NCBI GenBank assembly: GCA_902490005.1 | Contig: CABUCM010000001.1 | Span: 62,001-126,000, forward strand | Length of the DNA stretch: 64,000 nucleotides | Origin: an uncultured Ruminiclostridium sp. | GTDB lineage: Bacteria; Bacillota; Clostridia; Oscillospirales; Acutalibacteraceae | Direction: 5' to 3' | Part shown: in pieces, positions 49,381 through 57,034 of the stretch | Layout of the letters: each line of letters opens with the position of its first letter | How positions within the stretch are numbered: the stretch's first letter is position 1 | Translations under genes and position numbers: made by a program | Notes under the pieces: model-generated | Database searches by the model: none | Told to the model about the DNA's origin: nothing | Seen by the model: the letters and a program-made list of their open reading frames with translations, nothing else

Positions 49381-50898
49381 ATGCAATTTCTGATTGGCGT
49401 CGATATCGGCACGCAAAGCACCCGGGCGGTGGTCATGGAAGAGACGGGGAGAATTGTTTCTCAGGCCGCGAAGGAAACCGAACTGATATACGAAGGGGAG
49501 CGCGGGGTCTGGCAGGAACCGGACCGTATGTACCAGGACTGCACGGAAACCGTGAGGGCCGCTGTGGAAAAGGCGGGAATCGCGCCTTCCCAGGTTGCTT
49601 CTATCTGCATGGACGCCCAAATGGCGGGAACCATGGGAATCGGAAGAAACGGCGAGGCCGTCACGCTATATGACAGCTGGCTGGATAAGCGGTGTGAGGA
49701 TTGCTGGGATGACCTCCGGGATTTTGGCGAGGAGGAATTTATTGCTATCACCGGCGCGCCGGTGACCTATGCCCATGGCCCAAAGGTGTTGTGGTGGAAA
49801 AAATATCATCCCGAGGTATACCGGAGGATTGATAAATTTGTGCCTCCGGGCAGCTACCTGACCATGCGGTTCTGCGGCTTGACCGGCGAGCGGGCGTTTG
49901 TGGATCACACTTATCTCCATTTCACCGGCTTTGCGGATACCAAAAACAAAAAATGGTCCGGCCGTTTGCTGTCCGCCTTTGGAATAGAGGAGAGCAAGAT
50001 GCCCAGAATCGTTCATCCCTGGGACCTGGCGGGCGGCTTAACCAAGGAGACCGCCCGGGCCTGCGGGTTAATAGAGGGAACGCCGGTGGTATGCGGATGC
50101 GGCGATACCGCCGCCTGCGCGGTGGGAGCCGGGGTCACCCGGCCCGGTGTGCTCTTTGACGTGGCGGGGACCGCGTCGGTATTTGCCTGCGCGGTTGGGG
50201 AGTACCAGCCGGATACCAAATATAAAACCATTCTGTTCGCGCCAGGGGTCATTGAGGACCTATACGCCCCCATGGCCTATATTTCCGGCGGTGGGATGTG
50301 TCTGAAGTGGTTCCGGGATGCCGTACTGAGGGGGGAAAAGAGCTATCAGGAGCTGGACGCTCTGGCGGCGGAGCTTCCCCGGGGAAGCGGCGGCCTGCTT
50401 TTCACGCCTCATTTTTCCGGCCGGGTCTGCCCCAACGACGGGACCACCAAAGGAAGCTGGCTTGGGCTTTCCATGCAGCACGATTACCGGCATTTATACC
50501 GGGCCGTGGTGGAAAGCCTGGCCTACGAATATAAAATGTATTTTGATATCATCCGGGAGACGATTTCCTTGGACGGATGCAAGCCCTATGTGCTGTCGGT
50601 AGGCGGGGGCGCGAAAAGCGCCTTGATGAACCAAATCAAAGCCGATGTACTGGGGGTTCCCATCCGCACCTTGAAGAATCCGGATACCGGGGCGCTGGGC
50701 TGCGGCGTGATCGCGGGTTACGGCGTGGGGCTTTATGACTCCATTCCCAAAACCGTGGACCGGCTCACTGTGTTTCAAGATGAATTTATCCCCGATCCTC
50801 AAGGATGTGAAGCTTATCAGCTTTATGCGGCCGCTTACCGGAAGAGCTTCGACCATCTGCGGCCCCTCTACACTTTTTTACAGAAGGCTCAGGCATAA
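49381..50898 (+). CDS. FGGY-family sugar kinase
   Basis: A 505-residue kinase. The first phosphate motif is GVDIGTQSTRAVVME, the catalytic Asp is in VCGCGDTAAC (~241), and the adenosine region is LSVGGGAKSALMNQIKADV. It is of the xylulokinase/rhamnulokinase type, but the substrate cannot be named. AAAGGCGGC precedes the ATG. It is divergent from the isomerase gene and upstream of a deoC-type aldolase. Together the three suggest isomerisation, phosphorylation and aldol cleavage. Confidence 0.88.
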   Translation: MQFLIGVDIGTQSTRAVVMEETGRIVSQAAKETELIYEGERGVWQEPDRMYQDCTETVRAAVEKAGIAPSQVASICMDAQMAGTMGIGRNGEAVTLYDSWLDKRCEDCWDDLRDFGEEEFIAITGAPVTYAHGPKVLWWKKYHPEVYRRIDKFVPPGSYLTMRFCGLTGERAFVDHTYLHFTGFADTKNKKWSGRLLSAFGIEESKMPRIVHPWDLAGGLTKETARACGLIEGTPVVCGCGDTAACAVGAGVTRPGVLFDVAGTASVFACAVGEYQPDTKYKTILFAPGVIEDLYAPMAYISGGGMCLKWFRDAVLRGEKSYQELDALAAELPRGSGGLLFTPHFSGRVCPNDGTTKGSWLGLSMQHDYRHLYRAVVESLAYEYKMYFDIIRETISLDGCKPYVLSVGGGAKSALMNQIKADVLGVPIRTLKNPDTGALGCGVIAGYGVGLYDSIPKTVDRLTVFQDEFIPDPQGCEAYQLYAAAYRKSFDHLRPLYTFLQKAQA

Positions 50899-51006
50899 AA
50901 GCTGTAAATTCAATCCGCGGCGAAAAGCGAGGATGAATAGTTTGTCTGTTATGGAAACTATTTTTAACATATCCATCATCAAAAAAGAAAAGGCGGAGGA
51001 TTTTAA

Positions 51007-51681
51007 ATGACAAAAGAGCAATTGGCAAACATGTTCGACCACACCCTGCTGAAACCCTTTGTTAGCAACGAGGATTTCAAAAAGCTGTGCGACGACAGCA
51101 AAAAGTACGGCTTTAAAATGGTAGCCATCAATTCGGCGCCGGTAGCTTTATGTAAAGAATACCTGAAAGGCTCTCCGGTCCATGTGGGGGCGGCCATCAG
51201 CTTTCCTTTGGGCCAGACTTCCATTGAAACCAAGGTGTTCGAGACGAAAGACGCCATCGCCAACGGCGCCGACGAAATCGACTATGTCATCAATGTGGTG
51301 GAACTGAAAAACAAAAACTACGCTTATATTCAGGAAGAGATGGAGCGGATTGTTTCCGTTTGCCGCCAGGCGGGGGTTCTCTCTAAGGTGATTTTTGAGA
51401 ACTGCTACTTGACCAAAGAGGAAATCCAAAAGGTAGCCCAGATTGCCAAGGAGGTAAAGCCGGACTTTATCAAGACTTCTACCGGCTTTGGCACCGGCGG
51501 CGCCACCGTGGAAGATGTCAAGCTGATGAAATCCGTTGTAGGCGATGAGGTAAAGGTCAAGGCCGCCGGAGGCATCCGGGATTGGAAAACCTGCAAAGCC
51601 ATGATCGAGGCCGGCGCGGAGCGGATCGGCACCAGCAGTAGTATTAAGATTTTAGAGGAATTTACGCAAGGGGAAGAATAA
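51007..51681 (+). CDS. deoC: DeoC-type aldolase (deoxyribose-phosphate aldolase family)
   Basis: A 224-residue class I aldolase. The Schiff-base Lys is in FIKTSTGFG (~156), and the second active Lys is in VKAAGGIRD (~185); the DEIDYVINV segment holds the catalytic Asp. AGGCGGAGG precedes the ATG. No nucleoside genes (deoD, deoA, cdd) are nearby; instead it follows a sugar kinase. It may cleave another phosphorylated deoxysugar, giving acetaldehyde or another aldehyde and a triose phosphate. Confidence 0.9.
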   Translation: MTKEQLANMFDHTLLKPFVSNEDFKKLCDDSKKYGFKMVAINSAPVALCKEYLKGSPVHVGAAISFPLGQTSIETKVFETKDAIANGADEIDYVINVVELKNKNYAYIQEEMERIVSVCRQAGVLSKVIFENCYLTKEEIQKVAQIAKEVKPDFIKTSTGFGTGGATVEDVKLMKSVVGDEVKVKAAGGIRDWKTCKAMIEAGAERIGTSSSIKILEEFTQGEE

Positions 51682-51688
51682 AGATAAA

Positions 51689-51726
51689 AAAGGGCCTGTA
51701 AGGATTTTTCCTTACAGGCCCTTTTT
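51689..51726. terminator. Bidirectional terminator
   Basis: AAAGGGCCTGTAAGGA and TCCTTACAGGCCCTTTTT form a 16-base-pair stem, shared by the convergent aldolase and mutarotase genes. Confidence 0.85.
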
Positions 51727-51733
51727 GTATGTG

Positions 51734-52030
51734 TTAAGCCAGATAAAATACCTGCTGGGGCTTTTGGTCGAACATAGTCATGATCGGTTCCATAGAGACA
51801 TCCCATCTAGCTACCACTTCGCTTTCCGCCTGAACTTTTAAGGCGTATTCCAAGCCCTTTTCACATTCATAATAGCCGAACAGGTCGTTGCCGTCGCACC
51901 AGATGGTATAATTGCATACGCCGGCCTCCTTCAAAACCGCTGCCATCTCCGGCCAAATGGTATCATGCCGGCGAATATACTCTTCCTTCATACCTTCCTT
52001 GATAACAGCCCGCCAAGTATATTTTTCCAT
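51734..52030 (-). CDS. rhaM: L-rhamnose mutarotase family protein (RhaM/DUF718)
   Basis: ATG 52030 (AAGGAAG upstream) is better than the TTG at 52039. The 98-residue protein has the family segments HDTIWPEMAAVLKEAGVCNY and GYYECE, then WDVSMEPIM. It converts alpha and beta anomers of L-rhamnose or L-fucose. Its place beside the isomerase/kinase/aldolase genes points to a methylpentose-like substrate. No rhaA or rhaD gene is present in the window. Confidence 0.85.
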   Translation of the reverse strand: MEKYTWRAVIKEGMKEEYIRRHDTIWPEMAAVLKEAGVCNYTIWCDGNDLFGYYECEKGLEYALKVQAESEVVARWDVSMEPIMTMFDQKPQQVFYLA

Positions 52031-52135
52031 GAAAAACAACTTCCTTTCGTTTGAAGATTTCTATTATTTGAACCGTACCACAATTTTTAAGCGCCGTCAA
52101 TGGTTGTTTTTTCTTTCACAAAACAGGAAAAAGAA

Positions 52136-52303
52136 TCAGGGCTTTTTACAAAAATCCGGAAAAAAGGAATCCGGGTTTTGCTTAAATTGTTCCACTAAAT
52201 CCGGTTCTTTTTCTTCCGGTTTTTCTTTTTGCACACGCATCCAAGCGGGAATTTGATTTTGACTGAGCTTTTTGCAGTCATAAATATGAGTGCGAAGTTC
52301 CAT
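52136..52303 (-). CDS. Small hypothetical protein (55 aa)
   Basis: ATG 52303 is preceded by AAGGAGGATC; the longer frame to 52342 lacks a site. The product is charged and Pro-rich (MRVQKEKPEEKEPDLVEQFK) with Cys near both ends. Not recognised. Confidence 0.55.
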   Translation of the reverse strand: MELRTHIYDCKKLSQNQIPAWMRVQKEKPEEKEPDLVEQFKQNPDSFFPDFCKKP

Positions 52304-52321
52304 AGTGATCCTCCTTATCCA

Positions 52322-52350
52322 TTGTTTTCTGTTCGAGTCCACTCTATAAT
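52322..52350 (+). promoter_or_regulatory. Promoter of the lactate dehydrogenase gene
   Basis: TTGTTT (52322-52327), 17 bases and TATAAT (52345-52350). It is about 100 bases before the ATG; GGAGGG precedes the start. Confidence 0.55.
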
Positions 52351-52452
52351 ATATTCAGAGGAAAAGAGAAGGGTGCCGCCTTTTGCCGGAAATTCAGGGG
52401 AAAGGATAAGAAAGGCCGCTTTGGAAAATACTAACTGAAAAGGAGGGTTCTT

Positions 52453-53409
52453 ATGAGAATTGTAAACCGAAAGGTAGCGTTAGTGGGTACTGGCCTGGTA
52501 GGCATGAGCTACGCCTACGCGCTGCTGAACCAAAGCGTTTGCGATGAACTGCTTTTGATCGATATTGACCAGAAGCGTGCCCAGGGCGAGGCTATGGACT
52601 TAAACCACGGCCTGGCGTTCTCAGGCTCGAATATGAAAATTTATGCCGGCGGCTATGAGGGCTGCGCGGACGCAGATATTGTCGCGATCTGCGCCGGCGT
52701 GGCGCAAAAGCCTGGAGAATCCAGGATCGCGCTGCTCCAGAGAAATACTGGGGTGTTCGAGTCTATTGTGGGCCCGGTGGTAAAATCCGGCTTTAAAGGC
52801 ATTTTTCTAGTAGCAACCAACCCTGTGGATATTATGACTCATGTGACCCAGGCCCTGTCCGGTTTTGATTATCACCATGTGCTGGGTACCGGGACCGCTT
52901 TAGATACCGCCAGGCTTCGCTACCTGCTGGGCGAGTATTTTTCCGTGGACCCGAGAAACGTCCACGCTTATGTTATGGGAGAACACGGGGACAGCGAGTT
53001 TGTGCCCTGGTCCCAGGCGATGGTGGCCACCAAGCCGATTTTAGATATTTTCCGCAGCCGGGGGAAGACAGACTATCAAAAGGATCTGGACAAGATCAGC
53101 GAGCAGGTGCGGAACGCGGCCCAGAAGATTATTTTGGCGAAAAAATCCACTTATTACGGCATTGGCATGGCGATGGTGAGAATCACCCGGGCGATCTTTG
53201 GGGATGAAAACAGTGTTCTGACGGTTTCCTCCATGCTTCACGGGGAATATGGAGAGCACGACGTATATGCAGGAACCCCCAGCATAATCAGCCGGGACGG
53301 CGTAAAGCGGACAGTAGAGCTGTCTTTGACCCAGGAGGAACAGGATAAGCTCCATACCTCCTGCGAGCTGCTCCGGTCAATCTACCGGGATATCCGCGCA
53401 ACGGAATAA
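52453..53409 (+). CDS. ldh: L-lactate dehydrogenase
   Basis: A 318-residue enzyme. The NAD fold is VALVGTGLVGMSYAYAL, substrate-binding Arg lies in the GTALDTARLRY segment, and the catalytic His is in GEHGDSEF (~175-182). QKPGESRIALLQRN is the typical mobile loop of L-LDH. It reduces pyruvate to L-lactate, regenerating NAD+ in fermentation. Followed by ~275 non-coding bases. Confidence 0.92.
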   Translation: MRIVNRKVALVGTGLVGMSYAYALLNQSVCDELLLIDIDQKRAQGEAMDLNHGLAFSGSNMKIYAGGYEGCADADIVAICAGVAQKPGESRIALLQRNTGVFESIVGPVVKSGFKGIFLVATNPVDIMTHVTQALSGFDYHHVLGTGTALDTARLRYLLGEYFSVDPRNVHAYVMGEHGDSEFVPWSQAMVATKPILDIFRSRGKTDYQKDLDKISEQVRNAAQKIILAKKSTYYGIGMAMVRITRAIFGDENSVLTVSSMLHGEYGEHDVYAGTPSIISRDGVKRTVELSLTQEEQDKLHTSCELLRSIYRDIRATE

Positions 53410-53462
53410 AGGGAAAATGATCCCAATCAAGGCGGCGAATTATTTTTTCTTACGGCGCGAAG

Positions 53463-53576
53463 ATGAGCAATAAAGCATACCGCAAGGTAATGCTTGAAAT
53501 CAGCGGCTGCCGACATTGACAGGAAAAGCGAGCCATCATCAAAGAGCATATCTATTCCCCTGCGGATGAGAAATAA
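53463..53576 (+). pseudogene. Short frame interrupted by one TGA (possible remnant)
   Basis: ATG 53463 reads MSNKAYRKVMLEISGCRH, then TGA, then QEKRAIIKEHIYSPADEK to TAA 53574-53576. Both halves look protein-like, which suggests a small gene with a nonsense mutation. No ribosome site is visible and the family is unknown, so chance cannot be excluded. Confidence 0.3.
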
Positions 53577-53629
53577 GTTAGGTAAATCTGCCCCGCCTCG
53601 AAATAACTTTTCGCTAGAGGGTATATTGG

Positions 53630-53668
53630 GAATAGAATTTCTATAAGAATAGTAGTAGAAATCTATTC
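53630..53668 (+). promoter_or_regulatory. Inverted repeat upstream of pdaA
   Basis: GAATAGAATTTCTA (53630-53643) and TAGAAATCTATTC (53656-53668) pair with one unpaired base. It lies 17 bases before the ATG at 53685 and may be a leader hairpin or operator. Confidence 0.45.
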
Positions 53669-53684
53669 GAGGTGGTGCGGGATC

Positions 53685-54503
53685 ATGTATTTGATCATCA
53701 AGGGGAAAAAGCTTGTTGTGGCGATGGTATGCGTCATTGTCGCGGCGGCAGGGGTGTTCAGCTGGATCGGATTTTCCAACAGGGAAGCCGGCGCGGTGGA
53801 GGCTGCCGCGGCCAATGATAACTGGGGGCTGTCGTTCCAGGAAGAAGGAAAGACCCCGGTAGGGAACGCCACGCCGGAGTTCTTAAAGCAATATGACGCT
53901 TATTTTTGCGGCGGAAGCGGTGAAAAAACCATTTATCTAACCTTTGACTGCGGTTATGAAAACGGCTATATGCCGGCGATCCTGGACGCGCTGAAAAAGC
54001 ATAACGTGAAGGCCGCTTTTTTTGTAGTGGGCAATTATCTGGAAACCAGCCCAGACCTGGTGAAACGTATGGTGGAGGAAGGGCATATTGTAGGCAACCA
54101 TACTTACCACCATCCGGATATGTCCCAGATCTCCGATTTGGCATCTTTTCAGAAGGAAATTTCCAGTGTAGAGGAAAAATATCAGGAGATCACTGGATAC
54201 GAAATGCAAAAGTTTTATCGTCCGCCTCAAGGGAAATACAGCGAAAGCAACTTAAAAATGGCTCAAGAGTTAGGTTATCAAACCATTTTCTGGAGCCTCG
54301 CCTATGTAGATTGGTATGTGGATCAGCAGCCAACGCAGGAAGAGGCTTACGCCAAGCTGCTGCCGAGAATTCATCCCGGCGCGGTGGTGCTGCTGCACAG
54401 CACCTCAAAAACTAACGCGGAGATATTAGACGACCTGCTGACCAAGTGGGAGCAGGAGGGCTATACTTTTGGCACCCTTAGCGATCTCTGCGGCGCCGGT
54501 TAA
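53685..54503 (+). CDS. pdaA: Polysaccharide deacetylase, PdaA type (spore cortex)
   Basis: A 272-residue protein with an N-terminal membrane/signal segment (residues ~9-28). NWGLSFQEEGKTPVGNAT is the PdaA-specific leader. The NodB domain shows IYLTFDCGYENGY (metal site), NHTYHH and RPPQGKYSE. PdaA makes muramic-delta-lactam in the spore cortex, needed for germination. Its presence argues for sporulation ability. GAGGTGG precedes the ATG. Confidence 0.88.
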   Translation: MYLIIKGKKLVVAMVCVIVAAAGVFSWIGFSNREAGAVEAAAANDNWGLSFQEEGKTPVGNATPEFLKQYDAYFCGGSGEKTIYLTFDCGYENGYMPAILDALKKHNVKAAFFVVGNYLETSPDLVKRMVEEGHIVGNHTYHHPDMSQISDLASFQKEISSVEEKYQEITGYEMQKFYRPPQGKYSESNLKMAQELGYQTIFWSLAYVDWYVDQQPTQEEAYAKLLPRIHPGAVVLLHSTSKTNAEILDDLLTKWEQEGYTFGTLSDLCGAG

Positions 54504-54513
54504 ACTGAAAATA

Positions 54514-54553
54514 AAAGCGCGGGCGAAGCATCAAAGCTTCGCCCGCGCTTTTT
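54514..54553 (+). terminator. Terminator of pdaA
   Basis: AAAGCGCGGGCGAAGC and GCTTCGCCCGCGCTTTTT pair around ATCAAA. Confidence 0.85.
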
Positions 54554-54685
54554 CATGTCCCGGCAAATAAAAAATTTTTTCTCTTCTTTTTCAGGAATCC
54601 AGGTGAAATGAATATTATTTCAAAATTTTGTTTGCTTTTACGGGATTTTGGGGGCCGGACTTAAAAAAATCTGTAGACTTAACTC

Positions 54686-54752
54686 TTGTTTTCTTTATAG
54701 CAATTCAGTATAATGAAATGAGAAATTTCGAGGAGGCACTATGAAATTATGA
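54686..54752 (+). promoter_or_regulatory. Promoter and tiny leader ORF of the amino-acid transporter
   Basis: TTGTTT (54686-54691), 17 bases and TATAAT (54709-54714). AGGAGG (54731-54736) is best spaced for the ATG at 54741, which encodes only Met-Lys-Leu before TGA (54750-54752). That stop overlaps the ATG of the lipoprotein gene (54749), an ATGA coupling arrangement. Confidence 0.55.
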
Positions 54753-55519
54753 AAATGAAAAAGATTTTAGCCGCGGCGATGGCTGCCGCTCTGTTGACCG
54801 GGACTCTTGCGATGGGCGGCTGCTCTTCTGACAACGGTAAGCTGGTCATGGTTACCGAAGCCGGTTTCGCTCCTTATGAGTACTACGATGGCGAAGAAGT
54901 GGTAGGCGTAGATGTGGATATCGCCAAGGAAATCGCGTCCGCCATGGGAAAAGAACTGGAAATTCGGGATATCGCTTTCGACTCCCTCATCAATGAGGTT
55001 CAGTCCGGTAAGGCCGATTTTGCCGCCGCGGGACTTTCCGTCACCCCCGAGCGTGAGGAGCAGGTGGATTTTACTATTAACTATGCTACCTCTAAGCAGG
55101 TAATCATTGTCCGGCAGGACAATACGGAGATCACCGGGCCGGATGATGTGAACGGAAAAACCGTTTCCGTCCAGCTGGGTACCGTTGCCGACATGGCTGT
55201 TTCCGAAAAAAAGGATTATCCGGACTGCACCGTGATCCAGCAGAAGAAATACCTGGCCGCCGCGGAGGATGTTAAATCCGGAAAAGCCGACTGCCTGGTT
55301 ATGGACGAGCTGCCGGCCCAGGAACTGGTGAAAGAGAATCCTGAGCTGAAGATTTTGGATGAAGAACTGTTTACCGACGTTTACAGCATGGCTGTTCAGA
55401 AGGGCAACGCCGAGCTGCTGGAAAAAATGAACGAAGTGCTCCAGAAGCTGATGGATGAAGGCAAGATTGAAGAATTCACCATCAATCATATCAATGCCGC
55501 AGGCGAAGCGGCAGAATAA
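54749..55519 (+). CDS. Polar amino-acid ABC binding lipoprotein
   Basis: A 256-residue binding protein with a signal peptide and lipobox (LAMGGC). KLVMVTEAGFAPYEYYDGEE, VGVDVDIAKEIASAMGKELE and FDSLINEVQSGKADFAAAGL are the typical family 3 amino-acid-binding segments. It is first in the operon binding protein-permease-ATPase. Substrate among glutamine, cystine or histidine cannot be chosen. Confidence 0.92.
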   Translation: MKMKKILAAAMAAALLTGTLAMGGCSSDNGKLVMVTEAGFAPYEYYDGEEVVGVDVDIAKEIASAMGKELEIRDIAFDSLINEVQSGKADFAAAGLSVTPEREEQVDFTINYATSKQVIIVRQDNTEITGPDDVNGKTVSVQLGTVADMAVSEKKDYPDCTVIQQKKYLAAAEDVKSGKADCLVMDELPAQELVKENPELKILDEELFTDVYSMAVQKGNAELLEKMNEVLQKLMDEGKIEEFTINHINAAGEAAE

Positions 55520-55540
55520 AGGAAAGGGCGGGCTGCCGTT

Positions 55541-56275
55541 TTGGATTGGCTTTCTCAGATAGGGCAGTGGTTTGTTTCCGCCTGGAATTGGCTTGCGGAT
55601 TCTGTTTACAAATCCATTGTCGCGGATAACCGGTATGTCTTTTACTTATCGGGCTTAGGGAATACCCTTTTAATCTCCCTGATGGCAGTGGTGATCGGGA
55701 TCTCCCTAGGCGTTTTGATCGCGGTTGTGGTGAATGCCGCCAAGGCCAATCCCAGGCTCAATTGGGCAAAGAAGATCTGCAACCTTTATGTGACGATTAT
55801 CCGGGGAACCCCTGTGGTGCTCCAGCTGATGATTATTTATTATATCATCTTCCGGTCGGTGCAGATTCCTCAGATTATTGTGGGCGGCCTGGCGTTTGGC
55901 TTGAATTCCGCCGCTTATATTTCCGAAATTATCCGCAGCGGAATCGAGTCTATCGACCGGGGGCAGATGGAAGCCGCCCGTTCCCTTGGCTTAAGCAGGG
56001 GAAAGGCCATGCGCCTGATTATTCTTCCTCAGGCAATCAAAAATATTCTTCCCGCCTTAGGCAACGAGTTTGTCACCTTGGTAAAAGAGACCTCAGTTGC
56101 CGGCTATATTGGCTTGCGGGACCTGACCAAGGCGTCGGATATTGTGGCGTCGCGTACCTACGATTACTTTGTGCCGTTGATTTTGGCGGCGTGCATCTAT
56201 TTGGTCATTGTTCTGGGCCTGACCAAGCTGGTCCGTACCTTCGAAAGGAGGATGGCACAAAGTGATTACCGTTAA
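55541..56275 (+). CDS. Polar amino-acid ABC permease
   Basis: A 244-residue membrane protein. The start is TTG 55541 (MDWLSQIGQWFVSAWNWLAD); AAAGGGCGGG lies before it. The conserved loop EAARSLGLSRGKAMRLIILP is the HisM/GlnP contact motif. It forms a homodimeric or single-permease channel. It overlaps the ATPase gene by 14 bases. Confidence 0.9.
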   Translation: MDWLSQIGQWFVSAWNWLADSVYKSIVADNRYVFYLSGLGNTLLISLMAVVIGISLGVLIAVVVNAAKANPRLNWAKKICNLYVTIIRGTPVVLQLMIIYYIIFRSVQIPQIIVGGLAFGLNSAAYISEIIRSGIESIDRGQMEAARSLGLSRGKAMRLIILPQAIKNILPALGNEFVTLVKETSVAGYIGLRDLTKASDIVASRTYDYFVPLILAACIYLVIVLGLTKLVRTFERRMAQSDYR

Positions 56276-56984
56276 AAACCTGCATAAAAGCTTTAATGGC
56301 ATTGAGGTCCTGAAAGGGATCAACGAGACGGTTCATAAAGGGGAAAAGGTGGTTGTTATCGGGCCCTCTGGTTCCGGGAAATCAACCTTTCTGCGCTGTT
56401 TGAACCTGTTGGAAATACCCACGGAGGGCGAGGTTTGGGTGGAGGGAAACAACATTACCGCTCCCAAAACCGATATCGATAAAGTGCGGCAGAAAACGGG
56501 GATGGTGTTCCAGCATTTCAATCTGTTTCCTCATTTAACCGTGAAGAAGAATATCACCCTTGCGCCGGTGACCTTAGGCCTTCAAACCGCCGAGGAAGCC
56601 GAACAAAACGCCATGCGGTTACTGAAACGGATCGGCCTGGAAGAAAAGGCGGATTCCTATCCGAACCAGCTTTCCGGCGGCCAAAAGCAGAGAATCGCTA
56701 TTATCCGCGCGCTGGCGATGAATCCCGATGTGATGCTCTTCGACGAGCCTACTTCTGCTTTGGACCCAGAGATGGTAGGCGAGGTGCTGGAGCTGATGAA
56801 GGAACTGGCCAAGGAAGGCATGACCATGGTTTGCGTTACCCACGAGATGGGTTTCGCGAAAGAAGTCGCCACCCGGGTCCTGTTTATGGAGGATGGTATG
56901 ATTACCGAGCAGGCTCCGCCGGAAGAATTTTTCGCCCATCCCAAGAATCCAAGGCTTCAGGACTTTTTGGCAAAAACCCTGTAA
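56262..56984 (+). CDS. Polar amino-acid ABC ATPase (GlnQ type)
   Basis: A 240-residue ATPase: Walker A GPSGSGKST, signature LSGGQKQRIAI, Walker B VMLFDEPTSALD, H-loop THEMGFA. The end PRLQDFLAKTL is that of GlnQ-like proteins. It starts inside the permease gene, so the two are coupled (AGGAGG precedes the start). Confidence 0.92.
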   Translation: MITVKNLHKSFNGIEVLKGINETVHKGEKVVVIGPSGSGKSTFLRCLNLLEIPTEGEVWVEGNNITAPKTDIDKVRQKTGMVFQHFNLFPHLTVKKNITLAPVTLGLQTAEEAEQNAMRLLKRIGLEEKADSYPNQLSGGQKQRIAIIRALAMNPDVMLFDEPTSALDPEMVGEVLELMKELAKEGMTMVCVTHEMGFAKEVATRVLFMEDGMITEQAPPEEFFAHPKNPRLQDFLAKTL

Positions 56985-56990
56985 AAAAAA

Positions 56991-57025
56991 TAAATCCCCG
57001 GGCCGAAGCGGCCCGGGGATTTTTG
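56991..57025. terminator. Bidirectional terminator
   Basis: ATCCCCGGGCCG and CGGCCCGGGGAT form a 12-base-pair stem around AAG, with AAA and TTTTT on the sides. Confidence 0.9.
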
Positions 57026-57034
57026 CGTTTTATT

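Noticed and set aside
49228..49620. N-terminal extension of the isomerase-like frame
   Set aside because: It overlaps the start of the divergent kinase gene and its promoter region, and the ribosome site supports ATG 49227.
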